From CADEEN01 sp963840805 (lineage in GTDB: Bacteria; Pseudomonadota; Gammaproteobacteria; Burkholderiales; Burkholderiaceae_C), in contig CAWJAJ010000017.1 of assembly GCA_963840805.1 (NCBI GenBank), positions 372,001 through 436,000 of the forward strand: a DNA stretch of 64,000 nt. The letters run 5' to 3'. Positions 55,571-64,000 of this stretch are shown in pieces. Each line of letters begins with the position of its first letter. Positions within the stretch are counted from its first letter, which is position 1. The position numbers and the translations under genes are program-made. Under the pieces are notes generated by a model that searched no databases, was not told the origin of the DNA, and saw nothing but the letters and a program-made list of their open reading frames with translations.

Positions 55571-55939
55571 TCAGCGCGGCGCGAAGTCGTCCGTCCGCAA
55601 CTCGATCGGCTGGCCGTGCGGCGTGCGGTCGGCGGCGTGATCCCACGCCTGCGCGGTGCGCGCCAGCTCGTCGGCCGAGCCGGCGCCCTTGCGTTGCACC
55701 AGCGCCTCGAGCGCGGCGAGCCAGTGCTGATAGTAGGTGTCGCCCTGGTCGGCGTCGCCCGCCGCCTGCGCGGCGCCGATCTGCGCGGCCAGCGCGTCGG
55801 CCCACTCGCGCCAGGTGAACAGCCCGCGTTCGTGCAGGGCCAGCACCATCGCGAAGGCTCGCGCCTGCCACGGCTCGCCGAACACCGGCGCGTCGGCGCC
55901 GCCGGGCGGCTCGGGCGCCGGCCGCAGCGACGCGTTCAT
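55571..55939 (-). CDS. Nitrile hydratase accessory (activator) protein
   Basis: 122 residues. PVFGEPWQARAFAMVLALHE, RGLFTWREWADALAAQIGAA, GDTYYQHWLAALEALVQRKG match the small helical activator (P14K/NhlE-like, beta-subunit-like N-terminus) that delivers cobalt to the alpha subunit by subunit swapping. Third gene of the operon, overlapping the beta-subunit stop by four bases. Confidence 0.85.
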   Translation of the reverse strand: MNASLRPAPEPPGGADAPVFGEPWQARAFAMVLALHERGLFTWREWADALAAQIGAAQAAGDADQGDTYYQHWLAALEALVQRKGAGSADELARTAQAWDHAADRTPHGQPIELRTDDFAPR

Positions 55940-56598
55940 GCCGCCACCATGTAGGGCTCCCACGCGTCGACACAGACCCGCAACGTGCCGGGCACGTGCT
56001 CGCCGGGCCACAGCTCGGCGCCGTCGAACGCCACCGAGTACAGCCACTGCGGCTGCTCGCCACGGCCCAGCGCATGCGCGTCGGCGAAGACATGTGCGCC
56101 ATGCACCTGCTCGATCACGCCGTACTTGCCGCGCACGTAGCCCGGCAGCCGCGTGTGGTGCGGTACGACGCCGGCGAACATGCGCACGCACTGGCCGACG
56201 GCAAAACGTGCCGGCGTGGTGGCGGGGCGCGCGGTCGGCGAGCCCTTCGCGAGCACCGCGGGCACGTCGCTGGCCATCAGCTTGCGCGGCAGCGGCCGCG
56301 GCGGATGCAGCGCGCGGCCCGCGGCCGCTTCGTCGGGCTCGACCAGGTGGCGCTCGGCCAGCAGCGCGCGCAGTGCATGAAACCAGATCTGGTAGTAGCC
56401 GAGGTCCCGGTAGCCGGGCAGCGTCTCGCGCGCGGCGCGGCTCATGTCGATGTTCCACGCGCCGGTGGCACCCATCGCCAGCGTCAGCGCCAGCACGCGA
56501 GGTTCCCATCGGGCATGGAACGGTTCGCCCTCGGCTTCGGGCACGATCGCCCCGTGGCCGAGCTGGCCGCCCAGATCGGCGTGCGTCGTGTAAGTCAT
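55936..56598 (-). CDS. nthB: Nitrile hydratase beta subunit
   Basis: 220 residues. N-terminal part HADLGGQLGHGAIVPEAEGE, FHARWEPRVLALTLAMGATG, then the SH3-like C-terminal barrel FAVGQCVRMFAGVVPHHTRL, PGYVRGKYGVIEQVHGAHVF, PQWLYSVAFDGAELWPG. Forms the heterodimer interface with the alpha subunit; conserved arginines there hydrogen-bond the modified cysteines. Overlaps both neighbours by four bases. Confidence 0.92.
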   Translation of the reverse strand: MTYTTHADLGGQLGHGAIVPEAEGEPFHARWEPRVLALTLAMGATGAWNIDMSRAARETLPGYRDLGYYQIWFHALRALLAERHLVEPDEAAAGRALHPPRPLPRKLMASDVPAVLAKGSPTARPATTPARFAVGQCVRMFAGVVPHHTRLPGYVRGKYGVIEQVHGAHVFADAHALGRGEQPQWLYSVAFDGAELWPGEHVPGTLRVCVDAWEPYMVAA

Positions 56599-57224
56599 CG
56601 CGCCCGCGCCGGCGGCGTCAGCGGCAGGCCGGTGCCGATCATCGAATCGCGCGTCACCAGCGCCGCCAGCGCCGCTTCGTCGAGTGCCTCGGTGCCGGGC
56701 GGCCGCATCGGGATCACCAGGTAGCGAACCTCGGCGGTCGAATCCCAGACGCGGATCTCGGTCGACGCGGGCAGCGCGACGCCGAACTCGGCCAACACGC
56801 CGCGCGGATCGCGCACCGCCCGCGAGCGGTACGGCGCGCTCTTGTACCAGGTCGGCGGCAGGCCCAGCACCGGCCACGGATAGCAGCTGCACAGCGTGCA
56901 CACCACCAGGTTGTGGCGCGCGGGCGTGTTCTCGACCGCGACCATGTGCTCGCCCTGCCGGCCGCCGTAGCCGAGCGACGCGATCGCGGCCGTCGCATCG
57001 CGGCGCAGCCAGTCGCGATAGGCGGCGTCGACCCACGCGTGCGCCACGACGCGGGCGCCGTTGCGCGGGCCGATGCGGGTCTGGTAGGTGTCGATCAGCG
57101 CGTCGAGCGCGGCCGGGTCGATGTAGCCCTTCTGGCCGAGCACGGTTTCGAGCGCGCGCACGCGCAGCTCCATCGGCGAGAGCTCGCTGTGGTCGGGGTC
57201 GTGGTCGTGGTCCTGCGCGGGCAT
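56595..57224 (-). CDS. nthA: Nitrile hydratase alpha subunit, cobalt type
   Basis: 209 residues. The metal-binding claw is VVCTLCSCYPWPVLGLPPTW (CTLCSC): Thr in the second position marks the cobalt class, Ser the iron class. The two middle cysteines are normally oxidised to sulfinic/sulfenic forms. N-terminal helices LRVRALETVLGQKGYIDPAA. Hydrates nitriles to amides. First gene of nthA-nthB-activator. No amidase follows, so the amide product must be handled elsewhere. Confidence 0.94.
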   Translation of the reverse strand: MPAQDHDHDPDHSELSPMELRVRALETVLGQKGYIDPAALDALIDTYQTRIGPRNGARVVAHAWVDAAYRDWLRRDATAAIASLGYGGRQGEHMVAVENTPARHNLVVCTLCSCYPWPVLGLPPTWYKSAPYRSRAVRDPRGVLAEFGVALPASTEIRVWDSTAEVRYLVIPMRPPGTEALDEAALAALVTRDSMIGTGLPLTPPARAR

Positions 57225-57269
57225 CGCGGCGGTCTCCTGCAGGCGATGCGGCCGAGTCTAGGGCAGTTC

Positions 57270-57773
57270 TCACCCAGGTCGGCGATAGCCGTCGTCGATC
57301 CACGCGCGGGCGCTGGCCAGGTTCAGCTTGAAGCCTGCGGCCACCCGCACCTGCGCCAGTACGGCGCCGCCGGCATCGTGCGCGGCGAGCAGCGCATGCG
57401 GGTCGTCGTCGTCAGGTACGACGTCGAGCGTGACGCGGATGCGCCCTGCGGCGGCCATCACCAGCACCTCCTTGTGCAGCACCGCATGCAGATGCTGCTC
57501 ATGCCGGCGCACGACCTCCGCGGCGGTCTTGACCAGCGTGTTGAACGCCGCGGCGTCCAGCGGCTTCGGGTTCTTCTTGTCGCGCCCCATCGTCCACGGC
57601 CCGACCAGCGCCGGCTCGGGCTCGCCGTGCCGGATCATCTCGACGGCCCAGCCTTCGTCGTCCTCGTTCTTGATCACGCGGGCGGTCCAGCCGTTGTCGC
57701 GCCACAGGCGGGGTTCCTTGATGGCGGTGGTGGGTTCGACTGCGTCGGGATCGGGGTTTTCGTTGAGCGTCAT
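57270..57773 (-). CDS. Conserved hypothetical protein, 167 residues
   Basis: Reads LWRDNGWTARVIKNEDDEGW, AVEMIRHGEPEPALVGPWTM, GRDKKNPKPLDAAAFNTLVK, TAAEVVRRHEQHLHAVLHKE. I know unnamed homologues in Burkholderiales, function unknown. Soluble, Asp/Glu/Arg-rich. 46 bases upstream of the nitrile hydratase alpha subunit on the same strand, so it could be co-transcribed. Divergent from the MFS gene. Confidence 0.7.
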   Translation of the reverse strand: MTLNENPDPDAVEPTTAIKEPRLWRDNGWTARVIKNEDDEGWAVEMIRHGEPEPALVGPWTMGRDKKNPKPLDAAAFNTLVKTAAEVVRRHEQHLHAVLHKEVLVMAAAGRIRVTLDVVPDDDDPHALLAAHDAGGAVLAQVRVAAGFKLNLASARAWIDDGYRRPG

Positions 57774-57812
57774 CGCTGCAATCTAACGCACGCGCCACGT
57801 GACAATGCGGAC

Positions 57813-59059
57813 GTGACGCCATCGCACACCGCCGATTCCCGCTACGCCTGGACGCGCCTGGCCGTCACGCTGGCGCTGATGACGGTCGGCTCCAGCGTGA
57901 TGTACGTGGTGTCGGTGGTGCTGCCGGCGGTGCAGGCCGAGTTCGGCGTCGCGCGCGCCGACGCCTCGCTGCCGTACACGCTGCTGATGATCGGCTTCGG
58001 CCTCGGCGGCATCGCGATGGGCAAGCTGGCCGACCGCTTCGGCGTGATGGTGCCGGTGCTGATCGGCGCCGGCGGCCTGGGCGCCGGCTTCATCGCTGCC
58101 GGCATGGCCAGCAGCCTGACGCGGCTTTGCGCTCGCGCATGGCCTGCTGCTCGGCCTGCTCGGCAGCTCGGCCACCTTCGCGCCGCTGGTGGCCGACACC
58201 TCGCTGTGGTTCGTGCGCCGGCGCGGCATCGCGGTGGCGATCTGCGCCAGCGGCAACTACCTGGCCGGCGCGGTCTGGCCGCCGATCGTGCAGCACTTCG
58301 TCGAGACCGCCGGCTGGCGCGCCACCTACATCGGCCTGGGCCTCTTCTGCGCGGTGACGATGCCGCTGCTGGCCTCGCTGATGCGGCAGCGGCCGCCGGC
58401 CGCGGTGGCCGCGGCGGCACCGGCGCGGCGGGCGAGCGCCGCGGTGCCGTCGACGCGGCCGTTCGGCCTGAGCCTGAACCAGGCCCAGGCGCTGCTGTGC
58501 GTGGCCGGCGTCGCCTGCTGCGTGGCGATGTCGATGCCGCAGGTGCACATCGTCGCCTACTGCGGCGACCTCGGCTACGGCGCCGCGCGCGGCGCCGAGA
58601 TGCTGTCGCTGATGCTGGCCTGCGGCATCGTCAGCCGGCTCGTCTCGGGCCTGATCTGCGACCGCATCGGCGGCCTGCGCACCCTGCTGCTCGGCTCGGT
58701 GCTGCAGGGCATCGCGCTGCTGCTGTTCCTGCCGTTCGACGGCCTCGACGTCGCTGTACGTGATCTCGGCGCTGTTCGGCCTGTTCCAGGGCGGCATCGT
58801 GCCGAGCTACGCGATCATCGTGCGCGAGCACTTCCCGCCCGCCGAAGCCGGCGCGCGCGTCGGCACGGTGCTGATGGCCACGCTGTTCGGCATGGCGCTG
58901 GGCGGCTGGATGTCGGGCAAGGTCTTCGACCTGACCGGCTCGTACCACGCCGCCTTCCTCAACGGCATCGGCTGGAACCTGCTGAACCTGTCGATCGCGC
59001 TGCTGCTGCTGGGCCGGCTGCGCGGCGAGCGACGGCGTGTCGCTCGCGGCGTAGCCTGA
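57813..59059 (+). CDS. Major facilitator superfamily transporter, two frameshifts
   Basis: About 415 residues, twelve hydrophobic helices. GTG start at 57813. Helix 1 LAVTLALMTVGSSVMYVVSV, loop motif GKLADRFGVMVPVLIG (MFS motif A), later ICDRIGGLRTLLLGSVLQGI (second motif A copy) and FGLFQGGIVPSYAIIVREHF. Breaks near 58120 and 58750 are each cured by removing one base, restoring the expected helices LLLGLLGSSATFAPL and LYVISALFGLFQG. Monocarboxylate/oxalate-type MFS by general resemblance; substrate unknown. Confidence 0.85.
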
Positions 59060-59092
59060 CCTCCCGGCGCCGGCCGACGAACGCCGTGCGGC

Positions 59093-59560
59093 CTAGCGAC
59101 CGCCGCGCTGGCCGAAGCCGTCGTTGCGATCCTGCCAGTTCGGCACGCCGTCGCCGTCGCGGTCGTGGCGAGAGCCATCGCGGTGGTCGTAGCGGTTCGG
59201 CACGCCGTCGCCGTCGCGGTCCCAACGCGGGTTGTGGGCACGGTCCTGGCGGTTGGGGATGCCGTCGCCGTCGAGATCCCAACGCGGGTTGTAGACGCGG
59301 TCGTAGCGGTTCGGAATGCCGTCGCCGTCACGGTCCCAGCGCGTCGGCTGCTGGTAGGCATGGCGCGGGTAGCGCTGCACCGGCACCACTTGAACGGGTT
59401 GCGTGTACACCGGGTACGCCTGTCGAACCACCGGCACGCCGACCGGCGTGCCGATCGTCACCGACCATTGCACGTCGTCGCCACCGCGGGCCTGTGCCAG
59501 GCCGCTGGCCAATGCCCCGGCGAGAACCAATGTGCCGACGACAAGTTGCTTGCTGCTCAT
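59093..59560 (-). CDS. Exported protein with calcium-binding Asp-repeat tail
   Basis: 155 residues from ATG 59560 with GGAG upstream. Signal peptide (LVVGTLVLAGALASGLAQAR), a short Pro/Val/Tyr-rich segment, then four near-identical units: WDRDGDGIPNRYDR, WDLDGDGIPNRQDR, WDRDGDGVPNRYDH, HDRDGDGVPNWQDR. These are thrombospondin-type-3/dockerin-like DxDxDG loops that coordinate Ca2+. The repeats are also visible as ~57-60 bp DNA repeats. Periplasmic or secreted; role unknown. Confidence 0.8.
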   Translation of the reverse strand: MSSKQLVVGTLVLAGALASGLAQARGGDDVQWSVTIGTPVGVPVVRQAYPVYTQPVQVVPVQRYPRHAYQQPTRWDRDGDGIPNRYDRVYNPRWDLDGDGIPNRQDRAHNPRWDRDGDGVPNRYDHRDGSRHDRDGDGVPNWQDRNDGFGQRGGR

Positions 59561-59707
59561 GGATCCAACTCCTTGGTTACGGGCGATCGGCACTGCGAAG
59601 GGTGCGGCGCCGCCCCCGCACAACGGCTGCGGGCCGGCCGACGTTCACGGGGTTCGTGTGAAGCCCAGGTAAAGCCGGCCCGGTACCGCGGGCCGCCGGC
59701 AAACCAT

Positions 59708-60460
59708 TCAGGTGCGCGGCTGCCAGCGCGCGCAGTGGCGAGCGATGCGTTCGAACAGCAGATCGACGGTGACCGCCAGCAGGCCGACCACCAGCGCGCC
59801 CTGGATCACGTAGGCGGTATTGAAGCCGCTGAGGCCGACGATGATCGGCGAGCCCAGCGTCTTGGCGCCGACCGTGGAGGCGATGGTGGCGGTGCCGATG
59901 TTGATGATCACCGACGTGCGCACGCCCGCCAGCAACACCGGCAGGGCCAGCGGCAGCTCTACGCGCCACAGCGTCTGCCAGCCGCTCATGCCCAGGCCCG
60001 CGGCGGCGTCGCCGACAGCGCTGGGCACCGATTCGATGCCGGCGATGGTGCCGCGCACGACGGGCAGCAGGCCGTACAGCGCCAGCGCGATCAGCGCGGG
60101 CGCCGCGCCGAAACCGATCAGCGGCGCGGCGATCGCCAGCACCGCCACCGGCGGCACGGTCTGGCCGATCGCGATCAGGGTCTCGACCAGCGGCCGGAAT
60201 TCGCGCCCGGCCGCGCGCGTGACGAAGAGGCCCGCCGCGACGCCGACGATCACCGCCACGCTGCTGGACAGCGCGACGATCTCCAGGTGCGACCCCAGCA
60301 GCGCGGCGAACGTGTCCTGCTCGTACAGCGGCCGATCGAGCGCCGGGAACGCGGCTGCGAACAACGGCTTCAGGCGGGCCATGCCGAACACCAGCAGCGC
60401 CAGCGCAGCCGCGGCCCACGACAGCGGCTCGCGAAGCAGGCCCGCGCGCAGGGACTTCAT
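59708..60460 (-). CDS. yehW: ABC osmolyte importer permease (YehW-like)
   Basis: 250 residues, six helices. The ABC-permease EAA loop is SAVGDAAAGLGMSGWQTLWR, followed by VELPLALPVLLAGVRTSVII and ATIASTVGAKTLGSPIIVG. Inner-membrane component of an OpuB/OsmU-type glycine betaine or choline importer. Last gene; its start overlaps the ATPase stop (ATGA). Gene order YehZ-YehY-YehX-YehW as in enterobacteria. Confidence 0.85.
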   Translation of the reverse strand: MKSLRAGLLREPLSWAAAALALLVFGMARLKPLFAAAFPALDRPLYEQDTFAALLGSHLEIVALSSSVAVIVGVAAGLFVTRAAGREFRPLVETLIAIGQTVPPVAVLAIAAPLIGFGAAPALIALALYGLLPVVRGTIAGIESVPSAVGDAAAGLGMSGWQTLWRVELPLALPVLLAGVRTSVIINIGTATIASTVGAKTLGSPIIVGLSGFNTAYVIQGALVVGLLAVTVDLLFERIARHCARWQPRT

Positions 60461-61389
60461 GCGTTGCGCCGCAGCAGATCGGCGAAGTGGATCGCGCCGA
60501 CCGCGCGGCCCTGTGCGTCGGCGACCGGCAGCCGATCGCTGCGGCGCACGACGAACTCCGACAGCGCGTCGCGCAGGCTCATCGTGGCCGACACCGGTTC
60601 GCCATCGACGTGTTCGCCGGCGCGCAGGTGCTCGGCGACGGTCTGCAGCGCCAGCAGCCGCAGGCCCAGGTCGCTGCGGCCGACGAAGTCATGTACGAAG
60701 GGCGTCGCCGGGTGCGCGAGCAGCTGCGCCGGCGTGCCGGCCTGGACCAGGCGCCCTTGGTCGAGCAGCACGATGCGCGTGGCCAGGCGCAACGCCTCCT
60801 CGATGTCGTGCGTGACCATCACGATGGTCTTGCCGGACACCCGGTGGATGCGCGCCAGCTCCTGCTGCAGGGTCTGCCGCGTGATCGGGTCCAGGGCGCC
60901 GAACGGCTCGTCCATCAGCAGCACCTCGGGGTCGGCGGCGAGCGCGCGCGCCACGCCGACGCGCTGCTGCTGGCCGCCCGAGAGCTGGTGCGCGTAGCGC
61001 TGGCGGTACAGGCCCGGCTCGAGCCCGAGCAGGCTCAGCAATTCGTCGACGCGCGCGTCGATGCGCGCCTTCGGCCAGCCCAGCAACTCGGGCACGGTGG
61101 CCACGTTGCGCGCCACCGTCCAGTGAGGAAAGAGGCCGATCGACTGGATCGCGTAGCCCATGCGACGTCGCAGGTCCTCGGGCCGGAACGAACGGATCTC
61201 GTCGCCCTGGAACAGGATGCGGCCGCGATCGTGTTCGACCAGGCGATTGATCATCTTCAGCGTCGTCGATTTGCCCGAACCCGAGGCGCCGATCAGCACC
61301 ACGAACTCGCCGCGCTCGATGGTCAACGACAGATCGTCGACGGCACGCGTCGCGCCGAACGATTTGCCGACCGCACGCAGTTCGATCAC
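60457..61389 (-). CDS. yehX: ABC osmolyte importer ATPase (YehX-like) with CBS tail
   Basis: 310 residues, GTG start at 61389. Walker A VVLIGASGSGKSTTLKMINR, Q-loop YAIQSIGLFPHWTVARN, signature HQLSGGQQQRVGVARALAAD, Walker B EVLLMDEPFGALDPITR, H-loop IVMVTHDIEEALRLATRI. The C-terminal part (MSLRDALSEFVVRRSDRLPV, GRAVGAIHFADLLRRN) is a CBS-like module that gates transport by ionic strength in OpuA-type systems. Coupled by overlaps to both permeases. Confidence 0.92.
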   Translation of the reverse strand: MIELRAVGKSFGATRAVDDLSLTIERGEFVVLIGASGSGKSTTLKMINRLVEHDRGRILFQGDEIRSFRPEDLRRRMGYAIQSIGLFPHWTVARNVATVPELLGWPKARIDARVDELLSLLGLEPGLYRQRYAHQLSGGQQQRVGVARALAADPEVLLMDEPFGALDPITRQTLQQELARIHRVSGKTIVMVTHDIEEALRLATRIVLLDQGRLVQAGTPAQLLAHPATPFVHDFVGRSDLGLRLLALQTVAEHLRAGEHVDGEPVSATMSLRDALSEFVVRRSDRLPVADAQGRAVGAIHFADLLRRNA

Positions 61390-62586
61390 CGCGCGGGGCT
61401 TTCCAGCAGCGAGGTCAGCAGGGCGAGGCCGGCGTCGACCACGATCGCCAGCGCCACCACCGGCAGCACGCCGAGCAGCACCAGATCGAGCGCACTGCTC
61501 GCCAGGCCCTGGAACACCAGGGCGCCGAAACCGCCGGCGCCGATCAGCGCGGCCACCACCGCCAGCCCGACGACCTGCACCGTCGTCACGCGCAGCCCCG
61601 ACAGCAGCACCGGCAACGCCAGCGGCAACTCGACGCGCCAGAACCGCTGGGCACGGCTCAAGCCCATGCCGGTGGCGGCTTCGATGACTGCAGCAGGGCA
61701 CCTGGCGCAGGCCCGAGGCCGTGCCATGAACGATCGGCAGCAGCGCATACAGCGTCAGTGCGATAACAGCCGGCAGCAAGCCGATGCCCTGGATGCCCCA
61801 CCCCGGCAACTCGCGAGCCAGCCACGCCAGCGGCGCGATCAGCAGGGCGAACAGCGCGATCGACGGCACCGTCTGGATGACGTTGAGCGCCGCGAACAGC
61901 GGCCGCGCGAGCCGCTCGCTGCGCGCCGCGGCCACCCCCAGCGGCACGCCGAGCAGCAGCGACGGCAGCAGCGTCGCGGCGACGATCTGCCCATGTCGAA
62001 GCGCAGCGGCGTGGAACACGTCACGCCGGTTGGCGTATTCCTTCAGCAGCGAGAGCTCGTCGAGCATGCCGGTGCCGAGCAATGCCAGCAGCGGCAGCAG
62101 CACCGCCGCATGCGCCAGCGTGCGCCCGCCGTGGGACAGCCGCAAGCGTTGCAACGCATCGGCCGCGGCCAGCCAGGCCAGGGCCACGAGCCACCAGAAG
62201 CCGCCGCCGAACGAAACGCGGGCGACGGCCGAGCCGCTGGCGGACTGCCCGGTGGCCACGTCACCCGCCAACCACACCAGGGCGGCCAGCAGCCACGAAC
62301 CTGCTACCGCGACGACGTGCTGGACGCCGCGCGACGGCGGCGTGAACACCGCCGCGACCAGGACGGCGGCGGGCAGCAACAGCACGACGTGCCAACCGGC
62401 CAGCAGATCGGGCAGCGCAACGCCCCTGCCGGATAGCAGGCGGTTCGGTGCAAAGGTCAGGAAGTCCAGGCCGAGTGCGGCGGCCAGCGCCGCCGCCACC
62501 AGCACGAGCAGCACGCGGTTGCGCACGCAGCCGATGCCGCGGAGCCCGGTTGCCATCGCCAGTGCGGCCACTGGCGACGTGCTCAC
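61386..62586 (-). CDS. yehY: ABC osmolyte importer large permease (YehY-like), one frameshift
   Basis: About 400 residues, GTG start at 62586. N-terminal extra helices (VLLVLVAAALAAALGLDFLT, WHVVLLLPAAVLVAAVFTPP, FWWLVALAWLAAADALQRLR) distinguish it from YehW, then the permease core VIQTVPSIALFALLIAPLAW, LPAVIALTLYALLPIVHGTA; after a +1 break near 61690 the EAA loop AAVIEAATGMGLSRAQRFWR and GLRVTTVQVVGLAVVAALIG. Start overlaps the binding-protein stop. Confidence 0.85.
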
Positions 62587-63521
62587 TTGATGAAGCCCTT
62601 GGCCTTCAGGTAAGCGGCGGCAACCTTCTTCGCGTCCTGGCCCTCGAGCGCGATCTGCGCGTTCAGGCGCTGCAGCGTCGCGGTGTCGAGCGACTTGAAC
62701 AGCGGCGCGAGCAGCGGCGCGATCTTCGGCTGCCGGGCCAGCACGTCGGCGCGCACCACCGGCGCCGGGGCGTAGACCGGCTGCACGCCCTTGCTGTCGT
62801 CGAGGATCACCAAGCCGAGTGCGGCGACCGGGCCGTCGGTGCCGTAGGCCATCGCCGCATTGACGCCCGAGGTCTGTTCGGCCGCGGCCTTGATCGTCGC
62901 TGCGGTATCGCCGCCGGCCAGCAGCAGCAACTGGTCCTGCTTCAGCTTGAAGCCGTAGGCGGCCTGGAACGCCGGCAGCGCGTCGGGGCGCTCGGCGAAC
63001 TCGGCCGATGCCGCGAGCTTGACCTTGCCGCCGGCCGTGACCCAGCGCCCGAAGTCCGCCAGCGACGTCAGCTTCTGGCTCGCCGCCACATCCTTGCGGA
63101 TCGCGATGGCCCAGGTGTTGTTGGCCGGCGCCGGCGCCAGCCAGACCAGCTTGTGCTTCTCGAGGTCGAGCGCCTTGACGCGCTCGTACCCGGCCTGGAG
63201 ATTCTTCCAGGCGGGGTTCTTCTCGTCGGCGTGGAAGAACGCGCCGTTGCCGGTGTACTCGGGATAGAGATCGATCTCGCCGGCCATCAACGCGCCGCGC
63301 ACGATCTTGGTATTGCCGAGTTGAAGCTTGTTCTCGGTCTTGATGCCACCCGCCTCGAGCACCTGCACGATCAGGTTGCCGAGCAGCGAGCCCTCGGTGT
63401 CGATCTTCGAGCCGACGCGCACCGCCTGCGCCTGGGCTGCACCGGCGAGCAACAGCGCGAACGAGAACAGGGATGCACGCGCGGCGAACAGCCCCCCGCG
63501 CCATGAAAGAATGGAGTTCAT
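62583..63521 (-). CDS. yehZ: Periplasmic osmolyte-binding protein (YehZ/OsmF-like)
   Basis: 312 residues. Signal peptide SLFSFALLLAGAAQAQA. OpuAC-type binding fold: AVRVGSKIDTEGSLLGNLIV, KLQLGNTKIVRGALMAGEID, LYPEYTGNGAFFHADEK, NNTWAIAIRKDVAASQKLTS, LKQDQLLLLAGGDTAATIKA. Binds glycine betaine or choline-like osmolytes and delivers them to YehYXW. First gene of the operon; the divergent aldo/keto reductase starts 89 bases away. Confidence 0.9.
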   Translation of the reverse strand: MNSILSWRGGLFAARASLFSFALLLAGAAQAQAVRVGSKIDTEGSLLGNLIVQVLEAGGIKTENKLQLGNTKIVRGALMAGEIDLYPEYTGNGAFFHADEKNPAWKNLQAGYERVKALDLEKHKLVWLAPAPANNTWAIAIRKDVAASQKLTSLADFGRWVTAGGKVKLAASAEFAERPDALPAFQAAYGFKLKQDQLLLLAGGDTAATIKAAAEQTSGVNAAMAYGTDGPVAALGLVILDDSKGVQPVYAPAPVVRADVLARQPKIAPLLAPLFKSLDTATLQRLNAQIALEGQDAKKVAAAYLKAKGFIK

Positions 63522-63610
63522 GCGAGCCTCCGTGCGAACGTGGACCGAACCGTCGCGTCGGATGGTAGTCGCAGAGTGAACATCACAACAAGCGCGCGGA
63601 TGGCCCGGCC

Positions 63611-64000
63611 ATGAAGACCCTTTCGCTGCCCACCGGTGTCCCGATCCCCAGGCTGGGCCTGGGCACCTGGCGCCTGGGCGAGTCGCGCACGGGCCGCGCC
63701 GCCGACGTGGCCGCGGTGCGCAGCGCGATCGAGATCGGCTACCGCCTGATCGACACCGCCGAGATGTACGGCGAGGGCGGCGCCGAAGAGGTGGTCGGGC
63801 AGGCGGTGGCCGACGCGCTGCGCGCCGGCGACGTGCGCCGCGACGAGTTGTTCATCGTCAGCAAGGTCTACCCGCACAACGCCAGCCGCAAAGGCACGGT
63901 GCAAGCCTGCGAGCGCAGCCGCCGGCGGCTCGGGCTGGACCGGATCGATCTGTATCTGCTGCACTGGCGCGGCGAGCACCCGCTGGCCGACACGGTGGCC
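63611..64000 (+). CDS. Aldo/keto reductase, partial (runs off the right edge)
   Basis: 130 residues visible, ATG 63611. TIM-barrel AKR: SLPTGVPIPRLGLGTWRLGE, EIGYRLIDTAEMYGEGGAEE with catalytic Asp and Tyr, FIVSKVYPHNASRKGTVQAC containing the Lys, RRLGLDRIDLYLLHWRGEHP with the His. The catalytic tetrad is complete in the visible part. NAD(P)H-dependent carbonyl reductase; substrate unknown. Confidence 0.88.
   Translation, partial: MKTLSLPTGVPIPRLGLGTWRLGESRTGRAADVAAVRSAIEIGYRLIDTAEMYGEGGAEEVVGQAVADALRAGDVRRDELFIVSKVYPHNASRKGTVQACERSRRRLGLDRIDLYLLHWRGEHPLADTVA

Noticed and set aside
55737..58763. 1008-codon plus-strand frame through the nitrile hydratase operon
   Set aside because: Antisense of three clear genes; only its last part (from 57813) is the MFS transporter.
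59165..59350. CRISPR-like spaced repeats
   Set aside because: The ~57-60 bp periodicity is the coding of the Ca-binding repeats, with no variable spacers.

Overview
The window is a GC-rich bacterial chromosome segment. Its gene families (Bug-type tricarboxylate receptor, YfiRNB, cobalt nitrile hydratase, isoquinoline-oxidoreductase-type molybdoenzyme, DUF938 methyltransferase, BdbC/DsbB plus DsbA pair, YehZYXW) and its tight ATGA gene overlaps point to a betaproteobacterium, most likely Burkholderiales of the Rubrivivax/Leptothrix/Methylibium type. That placement is inference from gene content. No rRNA, tRNA or CRISPR array was recognised. Layout: 0-4 kb carries a MaoC dehydratase plus Bug receptor, two TPR proteins and an anchored hydrolase. 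4-10 kb is an envelope-lipid and metal block: ComB-like phosphatase, LpxH-like phosphoesterase, ZntB, ArsC with a broken ArsR, and an MGDG-synthase-like glycosyltransferase following a truncated phosphatidylserine decarboxylase. 10-17.5 kb has an unusual pyruvate-kinase-like protein, a phytase-like esterase divergent from a small DNA-binding-like protein with a conspicuous palindrome, and a RIO kinase. 17.5-24.6 kb has a B12/radical-SAM protein, a DUF938 methyltransferase, an RraA-like protein and a three-gene operon divergent from a LysR regulator. 24.7-38 kb is accessory: a dead IS1182-family element, a FAD-oxidase/membrane-protein cluster, flavin-reductase-like and cupin genes, an SOS-box small-gene pair, a nonsense-mutated nuclease and what looks like a scar of a type I restriction locus. 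38-48 kb has an iorAB-type molybdoenzyme, a histidine kinase, cupin, GST, and a divergent DHDPS-family/IlvD-family pair for sugar-acid breakdown. 48-64 kb has DsbB/DsbA, a MoaD-like plus BNR-repeat pair, the YfiR-YfiN-YfiB c-di-GMP module, DgoK/DgoA, a cobalt nitrile hydratase operon, an MFS carrier, a Ca-binding-repeat protein, the YehZYXW-type osmolyte importer and the start of an aldo/keto reductase. Functional themes are sugar-acid catabolism (IlvD, DHDPS, DgoK, DgoA), periplasmic redox and c-di-GMP control, osmolyte import and nitrile hydration. Many genes are broken by single-base insertions that, when removed, restore a full family match. These breaks cluster in blocks (about 0-3, 17.5-20.5, 25-30, 45-50.5 and 55-62 kb) and look more like sequence error than decay, so frame-broken genes are described from the rejoined frames. 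The most novel-looking non-coding structures are two intergenic elements bounded by a shared ~25-bp inverted repeat (19498-19940 and 50886-51172), the first holding two long hairpins that share one loop sequence, plus a 29-bp palindrome at 14468-14496 and a LexA-type box at 35133-35156.
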